A stretch of DNA of 64,000 bases, from the NCBI GenBank assembly GCA_964532485.1, contig CAZHKE010000003.1, positions 51,292 to 115,291 on the forward strand. Direction: 5' to 3'. Position 1 is the stretch's first letter. Every line of letters begins with the position of its first letter. This DNA comes from DATBSK01 sp964532485. Lineage in GTDB: Bacteria; Actinomycetota; Acidimicrobiia; IMCC26256; PALSA-555. Of this stretch, positions 8,991 through 16,376 are shown piece after piece. The notes under the pieces are model-generated. The model was not told the DNA's origin. It did not search any database and worked only from the letters and a program-made list of their open reading frames with translations. The translations under genes were made by a program, and so were the position numbers.

Positions 8991-9767
8991 ATGGACATGT
9001 CGGGCCCGGCCCGAGAGTGGGTGACCTTCTACGACCCCAAGGAGCACGGTCGGCGCTGGCAGATCGACGTGACGTTCCTGCTCTCGTCGTGGACGTGCAT
9101 CTTCGGTCGAGGGTGCCAGGGCGTCCTGACCGGGCCGGCCCCCGAGCTCGTGCAGGGCTGCTGCTCGTACGGCGCGCACTTCTCCGACAAGAAGGACCGC
9201 GACCACGTCGTGCGCGTGGCTCGCAAGCTCCGTGACGACGAGTGGCAGCATGCACCGTCGGCGCGCAAGAAGGGCATCTACGCCAAGTGCGGGAAGGACG
9301 AGGACGGGAAGCAGGAGTGGCGCACGCGGCTCGTCGACGACGCGTGCATCTTCCTCAACCGGCCCGGCTTCCCCGGGGGTGTCGGCTGCGCCCTGCACAT
9401 CCACGCCGCGCGCACGGGCGCCCATCACAGCGACGTCAAGCCCGAGGTGTGCTGGCAGCTGCCGCTGCGCCGGATCGACGAGGAGGAAGAAGACGGGACG
9501 GTCGTCTCGACGCTCACCGAGTTCGCGCGCGACGGGTGGGGCGAAGGCGGCGACGACTTCCACTGGTGGTGCACCGAGGAAGCCGCGGCGTTCACCGCTC
9601 ACGAGCCCGTCTACGTCGAGCTGCGCGAGGAGCTGCGCAAGATGCTCGGCACGAAGCTGTGCAAGCAGGTCGTGGAGTACCTCGACGAGCGACGGCGGGC
9701 GCGTCCTGCGCCGGTGCGACACCCCGTCGAGCGCTCGGTCACGATGGGTCCGACCCGGCGCCGATAG
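8991..9767 (+). CDS. Cys/His-rich protein, unknown function
   Basis: A 258-residue cytosolic protein with no signal peptide. Cysteines are arranged as CIFGRGC, then GCCSYG, KCGK, DACIF, GCALHIHA, VCWQ and WWC, interleaved with His pairs. This suggests metal binding, loosely like YkgJ-type chelating domains, but I cannot assign a family. ATG 8991 is preceded by gagagg, a plausible ribosome site, and a TACGCT hexamer at 8930-8935 could be its -10. It is divergent from glcD and convergent with the SDR gene three bases downstream. Confidence 0.75.
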   Translation: MDMSGPAREWVTFYDPKEHGRRWQIDVTFLLSSWTCIFGRGCQGVLTGPAPELVQGCCSYGAHFSDKKDRDHVVRVARKLRDDEWQHAPSARKKGIYAKCGKDEDGKQEWRTRLVDDACIFLNRPGFPGGVGCALHIHAARTGAHHSDVKPEVCWQLPLRRIDEEEEDGTVVSTLTEFARDGWGEGGDDFHWWCTEEAAAFTAHEPVYVELREELRKMLGTKLCKQVVEYLDERRRARPAPVRHPVERSVTMGPTRRR

Positions 9768-9770
9768 CGG

Positions 9771-10535
9771 TCAGGCGAGCGACATCCCGCCGTCGATGAC
9801 CAGCGTCGCGCCGGTGATCCACGACGACGCATCCGAAGCGAAGAACAGCGCTGCGCACGCGATGTCATCGGGCATGCCGATCCGCTTCATCGGGTGCCGC
9901 GCTGCGATGCCGTCCTCGTCGGGCTCCCAGAGCGCCCGCGCCATGTGCGTCTTCACGAGCCCGGGCGCGACGGCATTCACTCGCACATCGGGCGCGAGCT
10001 CGAGCGCGAGCTGACGCGTCATGTGCAAGAGCGCCGCCTTCGACGCGTTGTAGATGCCGATGAACGGCGACGGTCGGATCCCGCCGAGGGAACCGACATT
10101 GACGATCGCGCCGCCGCGCTCGCCCATCCAGGCGGCATACGCCCGCTGTGCGAGATAGAGGGCACCTTCGACGTTGACCTCGAGGACCTTGCGCACCGCG
10201 GACGGCTCCGTCTCGATCATCGGACCGAACGCCGGGTTCGTCGCGGCATTGTTGACGAGCACGTCGAGTCGGCCGAGCTCTTTCGTGCATCGGTCGACAG
10301 CTTCATCGACGACCGCGTGGTCACCAGCCGAGCCGGCGACGGTCAGCACGTCACCACCGACCGATCGGAGCGATCCCGCGGTCTCCTCGAGCTCGTCAGG
10401 CTTCCGTGCGAGCACGCAGACGCTCGCACCCGCGGCGGCGAACGCCTCGGCGATCGCGCGACCGATGCCGCGAGTGCCACCGGTGACGAGCGCGACCCGA
10501 CCGTCGAGCCGCAGCGCGGTCCCCGCATCGATCAC
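9771..10535 (-). CDS. Short-chain dehydrogenase/reductase
   Basis: NAD(P)-dependent oxidoreductase of the classical SDR family, 254 residues. It has the cofactor motif TGGTRGIGRA near the N terminus, NNAA in the middle, the catalytic Ser in VNVGS, YNASK (Tyr and Lys) and the C-terminal VIDGGMS. GTG 10535 places the Rossmann strand close to the N terminus as usual. It lies 25 nt downstream of the GroES-like gene on the same strand, presumably cotranscribed. The substrate is unknown; FabG-like enzymes are the nearest well-known relatives. Confidence 0.88.
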   Translation of the reverse strand: MIDAGTALRLDGRVALVTGGTRGIGRAIAEAFAAAGASVCVLARKPDELEETAGSLRSVGGDVLTVAGSAGDHAVVDEAVDRCTKELGRLDVLVNNAATNPAFGPMIETEPSAVRKVLEVNVEGALYLAQRAYAAWMGERGGAIVNVGSLGGIRPSPFIGIYNASKAALLHMTRQLALELAPDVRVNAVAPGLVKTHMARALWEPDEDGIAARHPMKRIGMPDDIACAALFFASDASSWITGATLVIDGGMSLA

Positions 10536-10560
10536 CGGGGATCGATCCGGGGCGGCCCGA

Positions 10561-10890
10561 TCACAGGTAGAGGCCCGTCTGGCCCTCCGAGCGGGTCGAA
10601 GCAACCGCGTGCACGTCCCGCTCCCGGAGGATCAGGTACTCGTCCTCGCGGATCTCGACCTCGTGCCCCGCTTCCGGCGAGAACAGCACCCGGTCGTCCT
10701 CTTCGACGTTGCGGACGGTCGGACCGACGGCGACGACCTGGGCCCATACGAGGCGGCGATTCGCGTCGGCGGTCGCAGGGATCAAGATCCCGGCCCGTGA
10801 CTTGCGCTCACCGACCTCGTCGGACGGCCGGACGAGGATCCGGTCCGCGGTCATGCGGATCGAATGCTTGACATCGTCCCCGTCTGCCAT
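10561..10890 (-). CDS. GroES-like 10-kDa co-chaperonin
   Basis: A 109-residue cpn10-fold protein: RILVRPSDE, the mobile-loop region KSRAGILIP, VVAVGP, DRVLFSPEAG and EYLILRERDVHAV match the GroES pattern. No groEL lies beside it, and the N-terminal and C-terminal ends are slightly extended, so it may be a paralogue rather than the housekeeping copy. ATG 10890 follows a TAACCT hexamer by 7 nt, which supports this start on a leaderless transcript. The SDR gene follows. Confidence 0.85.
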   Translation of the reverse strand: MADGDDVKHSIRMTADRILVRPSDEVGERKSRAGILIPATADANRRLVWAQVVAVGPTVRNVEEDDRVLFSPEAGHEVEIREDEYLILRERDVHAVASTRSEGQTGLYL

Positions 10891-10897
10891 CCGAGCG

Positions 10898-10903
10898 AGG
10901 TTA
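10898..10903 (-). promoter_or_regulatory. -10-like TAACCT before the GroES-like gene
   Basis: On the minus strand TAACCT ends 7 nt before the ATG at 10890. This is consistent with a leaderless start. Confidence 0.4.
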
Positions 10904-11016
10904 CGTCGTCCCCGGCCCCGGCTGCGTACGGCCCTCGGCCCGGGCCCCTTCGAAGACGGCGGCTCGACGGGCGGTAGATTCAGCGCGCCAGGACCACGTA
11001 CCCCGGCTGGAGGGCC

Positions 11017-11943
11017 GTGTCCGATCTCGCCGCCGCCGTGCCCACGATGCCCGCCGTCCGCGGGCGCGTGCAGCGCGCCTCGGCGTCCGTCCGGACCTAC
11101 TTCCTGCTCACCAAGCCGCGCGTCATCGAGCTGCTGCTCGTCACGACGGTGCCGGCGATGATCCTCGCCGATGGCGGCCTGCCGCCCCTCGACCTCCTCG
11201 TGGCGGTGCTCGCGGGCGGCGCGCTCGCTGCCGGGGGCGCCAACACCATCAACTGCTGGATCGAGCGCGACCGCGATCAGCTCATGGGGCGCACCCGCGA
11301 CCGGCCGCTCCCCTCCGGCGATGTCGAACCCGTGCGCGCACTCCTCTTCGGCCTCGTGCTCGAGGGCGCGGCGTTCGCGCTGCTTTGGGTCACCGCGAAC
11401 CTGCTCGCGGCGACGCTCGCGATCGGGGCGACCCTCTTCTACGTCTTCGTCTACACGATCTGGCTGAAGCCGCGCAGCGCGCAGAACATCGTGATCGGGG
11501 GCGCGGCCGGTGCCGTCCCCGCGCTCGTCGGCTGGGCCGCGGTGACGGGCAGTCTCGCCGCACCGGCGTGGGTGCTCTTCGCGATCGTCTTCTTCTGGAC
11601 TCCACCGCACTTCTGGGCACTCGCGCTGCGCTATCGCGCCGACTACGAGGCGGCCGGGATCCCGATGCTGCCGGTGGTGAAGGGAGCCGCAAACGCGGCG
11701 CGTCAGATCACCGCGTACACCATCGTCGTCATGGCCGTCAGCCTCGTCCTGCCCCTCACCGTGACGATGACACCGCTGTACGCCACCGCGGCTGTGGTCC
11801 TCGGCGCGATCTTCGTGCTCGGCGCCGAGCAGCTCCGGCGGAACCCGACACCCGAGCGCGCCATCCGCCTCTTCACGTTCTCGAACACCTACCTCGCGCT
11901 TCTGTTCACGGCCGTTGCCGTCGACACGTTCCTCGCCGGCTGA
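11017..11943 (+). CDS. ctaB: Heme O synthase (protoheme IX farnesyltransferase)
   Basis: UbiA-superfamily integral membrane prenyltransferase that farnesylates heme b to heme O for aa3/bo-type oxidases. At 308 residues it has the first Asp-rich motif NCWIERDRDQLMGRT followed by RPLPSG, a second loop at YTIWLKPRSAQN, and the PPHFWALAL segment typical of CtaB, with about eight or nine hydrophobic helices. The start is GTG 11017. Heme A synthase, the next enzyme of the pathway, is at 29087-30031. A TlpA-like thioredoxin follows, fitting oxidase maturation. Confidence 0.93.
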   Translation: MSDLAAAVPTMPAVRGRVQRASASVRTYFLLTKPRVIELLLVTTVPAMILADGGLPPLDLLVAVLAGGALAAGGANTINCWIERDRDQLMGRTRDRPLPSGDVEPVRALLFGLVLEGAAFALLWVTANLLAATLAIGATLFYVFVYTIWLKPRSAQNIVIGGAAGAVPALVGWAAVTGSLAAPAWVLFAIVFFWTPPHFWALALRYRADYEAAGIPMLPVVKGAANAARQITAYTIVVMAVSLVLPLTVTMTPLYATAAVVLGAIFVLGAEQLRRNPTPERAIRLFTFSNTYLALLFTAVAVDTFLAG

Positions 11944-12547
11944 CGGCCCGGTCGACGCGCCGCCCCGCCGGCGCTGGCTGCTTGCGCTCATCGCGCTTGT
12001 GGTCGTCGGGCTCGTGGGCGGCATCACCGCTCTGGTCGTCGCCGACGCCGGCTCGTCGGACTCGAACGCCCGTCCGCACCCGGGTGGTCGCACGTGCTCC
12101 GTGTCCGTCGAGCCGGCGAGCGCGCCGGACGCGGCGCCCGAGTTCCGAGTGCCGGGGCTCGACGGCGGCTGCATCGAGCTCGCCGACTTCCGCGGGCGAC
12201 CGGTCGTCCTGAACTTCTGGGCGTCGTGGTGCACGCCGTGTCGCGAGGAGTTCCCGCTCCTGAAGGCGGCACAGACGACGTACCGGGCAGATGGCCTCGA
12301 GGTCATCGGCGTGTCGTTCCGCGACATCGACGACGACGCGCGGCAGTTCGCCGACGACGAAGGAGCGAACTGGCTGCTCGGCTTTGACGAGAACAGCGAG
12401 ATCGGCAAGGCCTACGGCGTCCGCGCGATCCCCCAGACGTTCTTCATCGACCGCGACGGCACGATCTCGTCACGCCGCTACCAGCCCTTCTTCACCACCA
12501 AGCAGCTCGAGCGCGACCTCGAGCCGATCCTCACGGACGATCGCTGA
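11915..12547 (+). CDS. TlpA/ResA-like membrane-anchored thioredoxin
   Basis: Extracytoplasmic thiol-disulfide oxidoreductase of the AhpC/TSA-Redoxin type, 210 residues as drawn. It has an N-terminal transmembrane anchor (WLLALIALVVVGLVGG), then the redoxin fold with active site WCTPC, and a cis-Pro loop at IPQTFFID. It probably delivers electrons to apocytochrome or cytochrome oxidase cysteines. The start is uncertain: TTG 11915 overlaps ctaB by 29 nt and no ATG or GTG precedes the anchor, so translation may begin elsewhere nearby. It is cotranscribed with ctaB. Confidence 0.85.
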   Translation: MPSTRSSPADGPVDAPPRRRWLLALIALVVVGLVGGITALVVADAGSSDSNARPHPGGRTCSVSVEPASAPDAAPEFRVPGLDGGCIELADFRGRPVVLNFWASWCTPCREEFPLLKAAQTTYRADGLEVIGVSFRDIDDDARQFADDEGANWLLGFDENSEIGKAYGVRAIPQTFFIDRDGTISSRRYQPFFTTKQLERDLEPILTDDR

Positions 12548-12586
12548 CACGGGGCGCTACTCCTCCACACCCCAGTCGGATCCGCT

Positions 12587-12609
12587 CGGCGCCGGGATGC
12601 CCGGCGCCG
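12587..12609. terminator. Bidirectional hairpin between convergent genes
   Basis: Perfect 10-bp inverted repeat (cggcgccggg / cccggcgccg) with a 3-nt loop between the thioredoxin stop and the ABC permease stop. There is no U-tract, as is common in high-GC actinobacteria. Confidence 0.6.
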
Positions 12610-12621
12610 CCCAACGGGCCG

Positions 12622-13353
12622 CTACTCCTCCCAGCGAAACCAGCGGGCAGCGGCGAGGGGGGCGATGACGGCCCACATGACGAGGACCGCGACGCTTCCC
12701 CACGGAAACGCCACCCCGGCGAGCACATCACGCACGCTCTCCGACAGCGCGGCAGCCGGCAGCAGCTCGGCGACCACCTCGAGAGCGTCCGGCAGTCGGG
12801 CCAACGGATAGGCCATGCCCCCGAGGAACAGCAACACGAGGAACAGCGCGTTCGCGGCGGCGAGGTTCGCCTCGGCCCGCAGCGTCCCTGCCATCAGGAG
12901 CCCGATGCCTGCAAACGCGACCGTGCCCACCAGGAGCAGCACGAGCGCGAGGATGATCCGCCAGGTCAGCTCCCAACCGAGTGCCACGCCCGTCCCGATG
13001 ATCACGACCGCCTGGCCGGCCTCGATCGCGAGCACCGTCAACGTCTTCGCCGCGAGCAAGCCACCACGGGAGAGCGGCGTCGACCCGAGCCGCTTGAGCA
13101 CGCCGTAGCGCCGCTCGAAGCCCGTCGCGATGCCGAGGCTCACCATCGCCGTCGACATCACCGCGAGCGCGAGCACTCCCGGGACCAGGAAGTCGACTGG
13201 GTCCTTGAGGTCCGTGCTGACCGCGTCGACCTTGGTGAAGAAGACGAGGATGCCGACAGGGATCAGGAACGACACGAGGAGGCTCTCACCGCGACGCAGC
13301 GAAAGCGTCACCTCGACCCGGGTCTGCGCGAAGACCGCGCGTCGAGTGATCAT
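12622..13353 (-). CDS. ABC-2 type transporter permease
   Basis: A 243-residue integral membrane protein with six predicted hydrophobic segments in the ABC-2 pattern (a GILVFF region, LALAVMSTAMVSLGIATGFE, then helix pairs ending at AVLVMWAVIAPLAAARWF). The R-RYGVLKRLGSTPLSR loop is the typical cytosolic coupling region of this family. ATG 13353 overlaps the ATPase stop (ATGA). With the upstream ATPase it forms a minimal exporter, often for drugs, lipids or antibiotics. The substrate is unknown. Confidence 0.88.
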   Translation of the reverse strand: MITRRAVFAQTRVEVTLSLRRGESLLVSFLIPVGILVFFTKVDAVSTDLKDPVDFLVPGVLALAVMSTAMVSLGIATGFERRYGVLKRLGSTPLSRGGLLAAKTLTVLAIEAGQAVVIIGTGVALGWELTWRIILALVLLLVGTVAFAGIGLLMAGTLRAEANLAAANALFLVLLFLGGMAYPLARLPDALEVVAELLPAAALSESVRDVLAGVAFPWGSVAVLVMWAVIAPLAAARWFRWEE

Positions 13354-14279
13354 CCGCGCCCTTCGCGCGTCAGGCGCAAGAAGACCTCTTCGAGCGAGCG
13401 GCGGCTCCCGCGCAGCTCGCCGAGCTGCACGTCCCGGTCGCGCAGCCACGCCGCGAGATCGGCGATGAGGATCGGCGTCGCCGTGGCGCCGATCGTGTAC
13501 TCCCCCGGACGCGTCTCCTTGATGCGGTCCGGCCCGACGCCGAGTGCACGCGCGAGCTCGGTGACCGGCAGCGCCGCAGTCGCCGAGAACCAGGTCTCGT
13601 CGGCAACTGCCGACCGGGTGAGCTCCGCGGGTGTCCCGCACGCGAGCAACCGCCCGTGATCGACGATCGCGACGCGGTCGCACAGCTCCTCGGCCTCGCC
13701 CATTGCGTGCGTGGTGAGGAGCACCGTCACACCGTCGGCGCGCAACGAGCGCACCAGCTCCCACGTGTCGGCTCGGGCGTGCGGGTCCATGCCTGCCGTC
13801 GGCTCGTCGAGGAACGCACAACGCGGCCGGCCCACGAGCGCCAGCGCGAGCGACAACCGCTGGCGTTGCCCACCGGAAAGTCGCCGAACCGTCGTGTCGG
13901 CCTGGGGGGTGAGGCCGACCACGGCGAGCAAGCGATCGGGGTCGTCCGCGTCGTCGTAGAACGAGGCGAACTGGCGAAGCACCTCGAGCGCTCGGATGCC
14001 GGGCGCGAGACCTCCGTCCTGCAGCATCACGCCGATCATCGAGCGGAGTGCCTCGTTGTCGGCGTCCGGATCGAGCCCGAGCACGCGCACGAAGCCGCGA
14101 TCGGGAGTGCGGTAGCCCTCGAGGATCTCGACCGTCGTCGTCTTCCCCGCTCCATTGGGGCCGAGCAATCCGAAGACCTCGCCGACGCCCACGCTGAGGG
14201 AGAGACCGTCGACCGCACGCGTCGATCCGTAGTGCTTCTCGAGCTCGACGACCTCGATCGCTGGCGTGGCCGACGGCAT
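13350..14279 (-). CDS. ABC transporter ATP-binding protein
   Basis: A 309-residue DrrA-like ATPase with Walker A GPNGAGKTT, Q-loop region, signature LSGGQ, Walker B FLDEPTAG, H-switch LTTHAM and a C-terminal extension of about 90 residues as in multidrug/daunorubicin-type exporters. ATG 14279 lies 9 nt after TAGGCT on the minus strand. It energises the permease encoded by the overlapping downstream gene. Confidence 0.92.
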   Translation of the reverse strand: MPSATPAIEVVELEKHYGSTRAVDGLSLSVGVGEVFGLLGPNGAGKTTTVEILEGYRTPDRGFVRVLGLDPDADNEALRSMIGVMLQDGGLAPGIRALEVLRQFASFYDDADDPDRLLAVVGLTPQADTTVRRLSGGQRQRLSLALALVGRPRCAFLDEPTAGMDPHARADTWELVRSLRADGVTVLLTTHAMGEAEELCDRVAIVDHGRLLACGTPAELTRSAVADETWFSATAALPVTELARALGVGPDRIKETRPGEYTIGATATPILIADLAAWLRDRDVQLGELRGSRRSLEEVFLRLTREGRG

Positions 14280-14288
14280 CCGCGGCGG

Positions 14289-14294
14289 AGCCTA
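14289..14294 (-). promoter_or_regulatory. -10-like TAGGCT before the ABC ATPase
   Basis: Minus-strand TAGGCT with 9 nt to ATG 14279. No ribosome site is visible in between. Confidence 0.35.
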
Positions 14295-14350
14295 CCGGAG
14301 CACCTCGCGCGCGCAGCCACGGCGGGCTCTGGGTGGAACGTCGTGGCACG

Positions 14351-14713
14351 ATGAGCGGCGTGCCGGACGAGCTCCAGTACCTCGCGCTCATGGTCGGGTG
14401 CTTGCTCGTCACTCTGCCGCTCGAGCTGGTCTTCGGTGCGCGCGTGTGGCGCCAACCGCTCCGTCTCGCGCTGGCGTTGGTCCCGACGCTCGTGATCTTC
14501 GTCATCTGGGACGTGGTTGCGATCGCGCGCGACCAGTGGTCGTTCAACGAGCGCTACGTGACCGGGCTCCGGCTCCCGGGTGGCCTCCCGATCGAGGAAG
14601 TCGTGTTCTTCGTCGTCATCCCGATCTGCGGCCTCTTGACACTCGAGACGGTGCGGCGGGTCCTCCACGATGATCGCGCTCGGTCGACATCGTCGGCGGC
14701 TGTCGATGCGTGA
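14351..14713 (+). CDS. crtYc: Lycopene cyclase subunit CrtYc
   Basis: First half of the heterodimeric membrane lycopene beta-cyclase (carotenoid ring formation). It is 120 residues with three transmembrane helices. The LPIEEVVFFVVIP segment is the family's PxEE-F motif, and LPLELVFGARVWRQ at the end of helix 1 is typical. ATG 14351 was chosen over an in-frame GTG at 14333 because it gives the usual short N terminus. It overlaps crtYd by 8 nt. CrtYc/CrtYd-type cyclases are characteristic of actinobacteria and some archaea. Confidence 0.88.
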   Translation: MSGVPDELQYLALMVGCLLVTLPLELVFGARVWRQPLRLALALVPTLVIFVIWDVVAIARDQWSFNERYVTGLRLPGGLPIEEVVFFVVIPICGLLTLETVRRVLHDDRARSTSSAAVDA

Positions 14714-15044
14714 GTACACCGTCGCAGCGCTCCTCGGTGCGATTGGCGTGGTCGCGCTCGAGCTCGTGTGGTTCCGCACGGGACTGCTGGCGACGCGTGC
14801 GTACTGGATCGCGATGGCGATCTGCTACGGGTTCATGTTCGCAGTGAACGGTTGGCTCACGAAGCTCACTGCGCCGGTCGTTCTCTACGACGAGGTCCAG
14901 ATCACGGGACTGCGAGTGCCGTGGGACATCCCCGCCGAGGACTACCTCTTCGGGTTCGCGCTGCTCACGCTGACGATGCTCACGTGGGACGTGCTCGGTC
15001 GTCGGGCTCGGACGGCGACCGCGCTCGCGGGACGGCGACCGTGA
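14706..15044 (+). CDS. crtYd: Lycopene cyclase subunit CrtYd
   Basis: Second half of the heterodimeric lycopene cyclase, 112 residues with three transmembrane helices. The IPAEDYLFGFALLTLTML segment corresponds to the PxED motif near the active site. ATG 14706 within the crtYc stop region gives the expected N terminus; a start at 14670 would overlap more. Its stop overlaps the crtZ GTG (GTGA). It acts with CrtYc to convert lycopene to a cyclised carotene. A C50 ring cyclase is also possible for this family, but crtZ downstream favours beta-carotene. Confidence 0.87.
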   Translation: MREYTVAALLGAIGVVALELVWFRTGLLATRAYWIAMAICYGFMFAVNGWLTKLTAPVVLYDEVQITGLRVPWDIPAEDYLFGFALLTLTMLTWDVLGRRARTATALAGRRP

Positions 15045-15541
15045 CCGGAGCCGCGATCGCCCTGCTCGCGCTCGTCGTGATGGAGCCGGTGACTGCGGGG
15101 TTGCATCGGCTCGTGTTCCACGGCTTCGGGATGGGATGGCATCGGAGTCACCACGAGCCGCCGCGGCACGCGTTCGAGGCCAACGACCTCTTCCCGGTCG
15201 TGTTCGCGCTCGCGACGATCCTGGTGCTGTCCATCGGCGTGTGGATCGGTGGTGGCGGCGCGCTGATCCCCCTCGGGATCGGTGTCACCGCCTACGGCGC
15301 GGGCTACCTGCTGATCCACGACGTCATCATCCACCGTCGCCTGCCATGGCCGACGATCCCCGATCGGCTCGGTCGCAGGCTCCGAGCCGCCCACAACGTT
15401 CACCACCTGTTCGGGCGCGCGCCCTATGGGTTCCTCGCGCCCGTCGTGCCGCGCGACCTCGCGGCGCGTGCGGCCTCCCGCGGGATCGATCGCACCCGTC
15501 GCACGATCGGAGGGCCGCAGGAAGACAGGGTCAGCGTCTGA
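15041..15541 (+). CDS. crtZ: Beta-carotene hydroxylase
   Basis: Non-heme diiron membrane hydroxylase that adds 3-hydroxyls to beta-ionone rings (beta-carotene to zeaxanthin). At 166 residues the histidine clusters HRLVFH, HRSHH, HDVIIHR and HNVHH match the fatty-acid-hydroxylase/CrtZ pattern, with three or four hydrophobic helices between them. It begins at GTG 15041 overlapping the crtYd stop. Its 3' end overlaps the 3' end of crtB on the opposite strand by 11 bp. Confidence 0.9.
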   Translation: MTGAAIALLALVVMEPVTAGLHRLVFHGFGMGWHRSHHEPPRHAFEANDLFPVVFALATILVLSIGVWIGGGGALIPLGIGVTAYGAGYLLIHDVIIHRRLPWPTIPDRLGRRLRAAHNVHHLFGRAPYGFLAPVVPRDLAARAASRGIDRTRRTIGGPQEDRVSV

Positions 15542-16376
15542 GCAGACCCCGCGCGACGACGTACGCCTTGCGCGCGTTCGGCACGCGTGCGCGGCCCGAG
15601 AACACGTCACCGTCGGCCCGCTCGATGCGGTCGAGGATCTCGCTGTACAGCATCCGGGCCGCGCGGATGCAGCGAGCCGAGGCGGGCGGAAGCATGACCA
15701 TCCCGGCGTCGGCACTCGCGTAGAGCTCGCGCGCCCGCGCGATCTCGAAGGTCATCAGCGCTCGCCACTGCGGAGTCGTCCGGCGCAGCCACGGATCTGC
15801 CCCGAACCTGTCGAGATCCTCCTGGGGGATGTACACACGCTGGCGATCGAGATCCTCGTTGACATCACGCAGGAAGTTGGTGAGCTGGAACGCGATCCCC
15901 AGATCGCGTGCGTGGCCGATCGCCTCACCCGAGGTCGGCTCGAGGATCGGGAGCATCATCTCGCCGATGACAGCCGCCGACCCGTCCATGTAGTCGAGCA
16001 GGTCCTCGAAGGTCTCGTATTGCGCGATCGTCAGGTCCATGCTCATCGACCGCAGGAACCGGTGGAAGCAGTCGGGGTTGATGTCGAACGCGACGACGGT
16101 GTGGACGACCGCCTTGAGCACGGGGTCGTGGGAGTCGCCGCGATCGAGATCGGCGAAGAACAGGTCGCCGAAGTCGCTCAGCGCCCGCTTGCGCTCCTCG
16201 ACGGGCGCCGGACCCAGATCGTCGACGATGTCATCGGCATGACGACAGAAGCCGTAGAGCGCGTGCACGTGATGCCGCTTCACTCGGGGCAGCAGGTAGA
16301 TGGCGGCGTAGTACGTGGTGCCGTAGGCCCGGGTGAGCTGTCGGCACCGCTCGTAGGACTCCTCGAGCGTCGTCAC
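15531..16376 (-). CDS. crtB: Phytoene synthase
   Basis: Condenses two GGPP molecules to phytoene, 281 residues. The Asp-rich motifs are RHADDIVDD and RDVNEDLDRQRVYIPQEDL, and CRQLTRAYGTTYY marks the N terminus of the squalene/phytoene synthase family. GTG 16376 overlaps the crtI stop (GTGA). It is the last gene of the minus-strand crtE-crtI-crtB arm, which converges on crtZ with overlapping stops. Confidence 0.93.
   Translation of the reverse strand: MTTLEESYERCRQLTRAYGTTYYAAIYLLPRVKRHHVHALYGFCRHADDIVDDLGPAPVEERKRALSDFGDLFFADLDRGDSHDPVLKAVVHTVVAFDINPDCFHRFLRSMSMDLTIAQYETFEDLLDYMDGSAAVIGEMMLPILEPTSGEAIGHARDLGIAFQLTNFLRDVNEDLDRQRVYIPQEDLDRFGADPWLRRTTPQWRALMTFEIARARELYASADAGMVMLPPASARCIRAARMLYSEILDRIERADGDVFSGRARVPNARKAYVVARGLLRR

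Noticed and set aside
6315..9767. A 1150-residue plus-strand open frame
   Set aside because: Most of it is the antisense of glcE and glcD with no domain. Only the last 258 codons from 8991 look like a gene.
12555..12630. Repeated ctactcctcc strings around the 12587 hairpin as a mobile-element trace
   Set aside because: Only about 11 bases are shared, with no terminal repeats or transposase. It is more simply chance or part of the terminator region.
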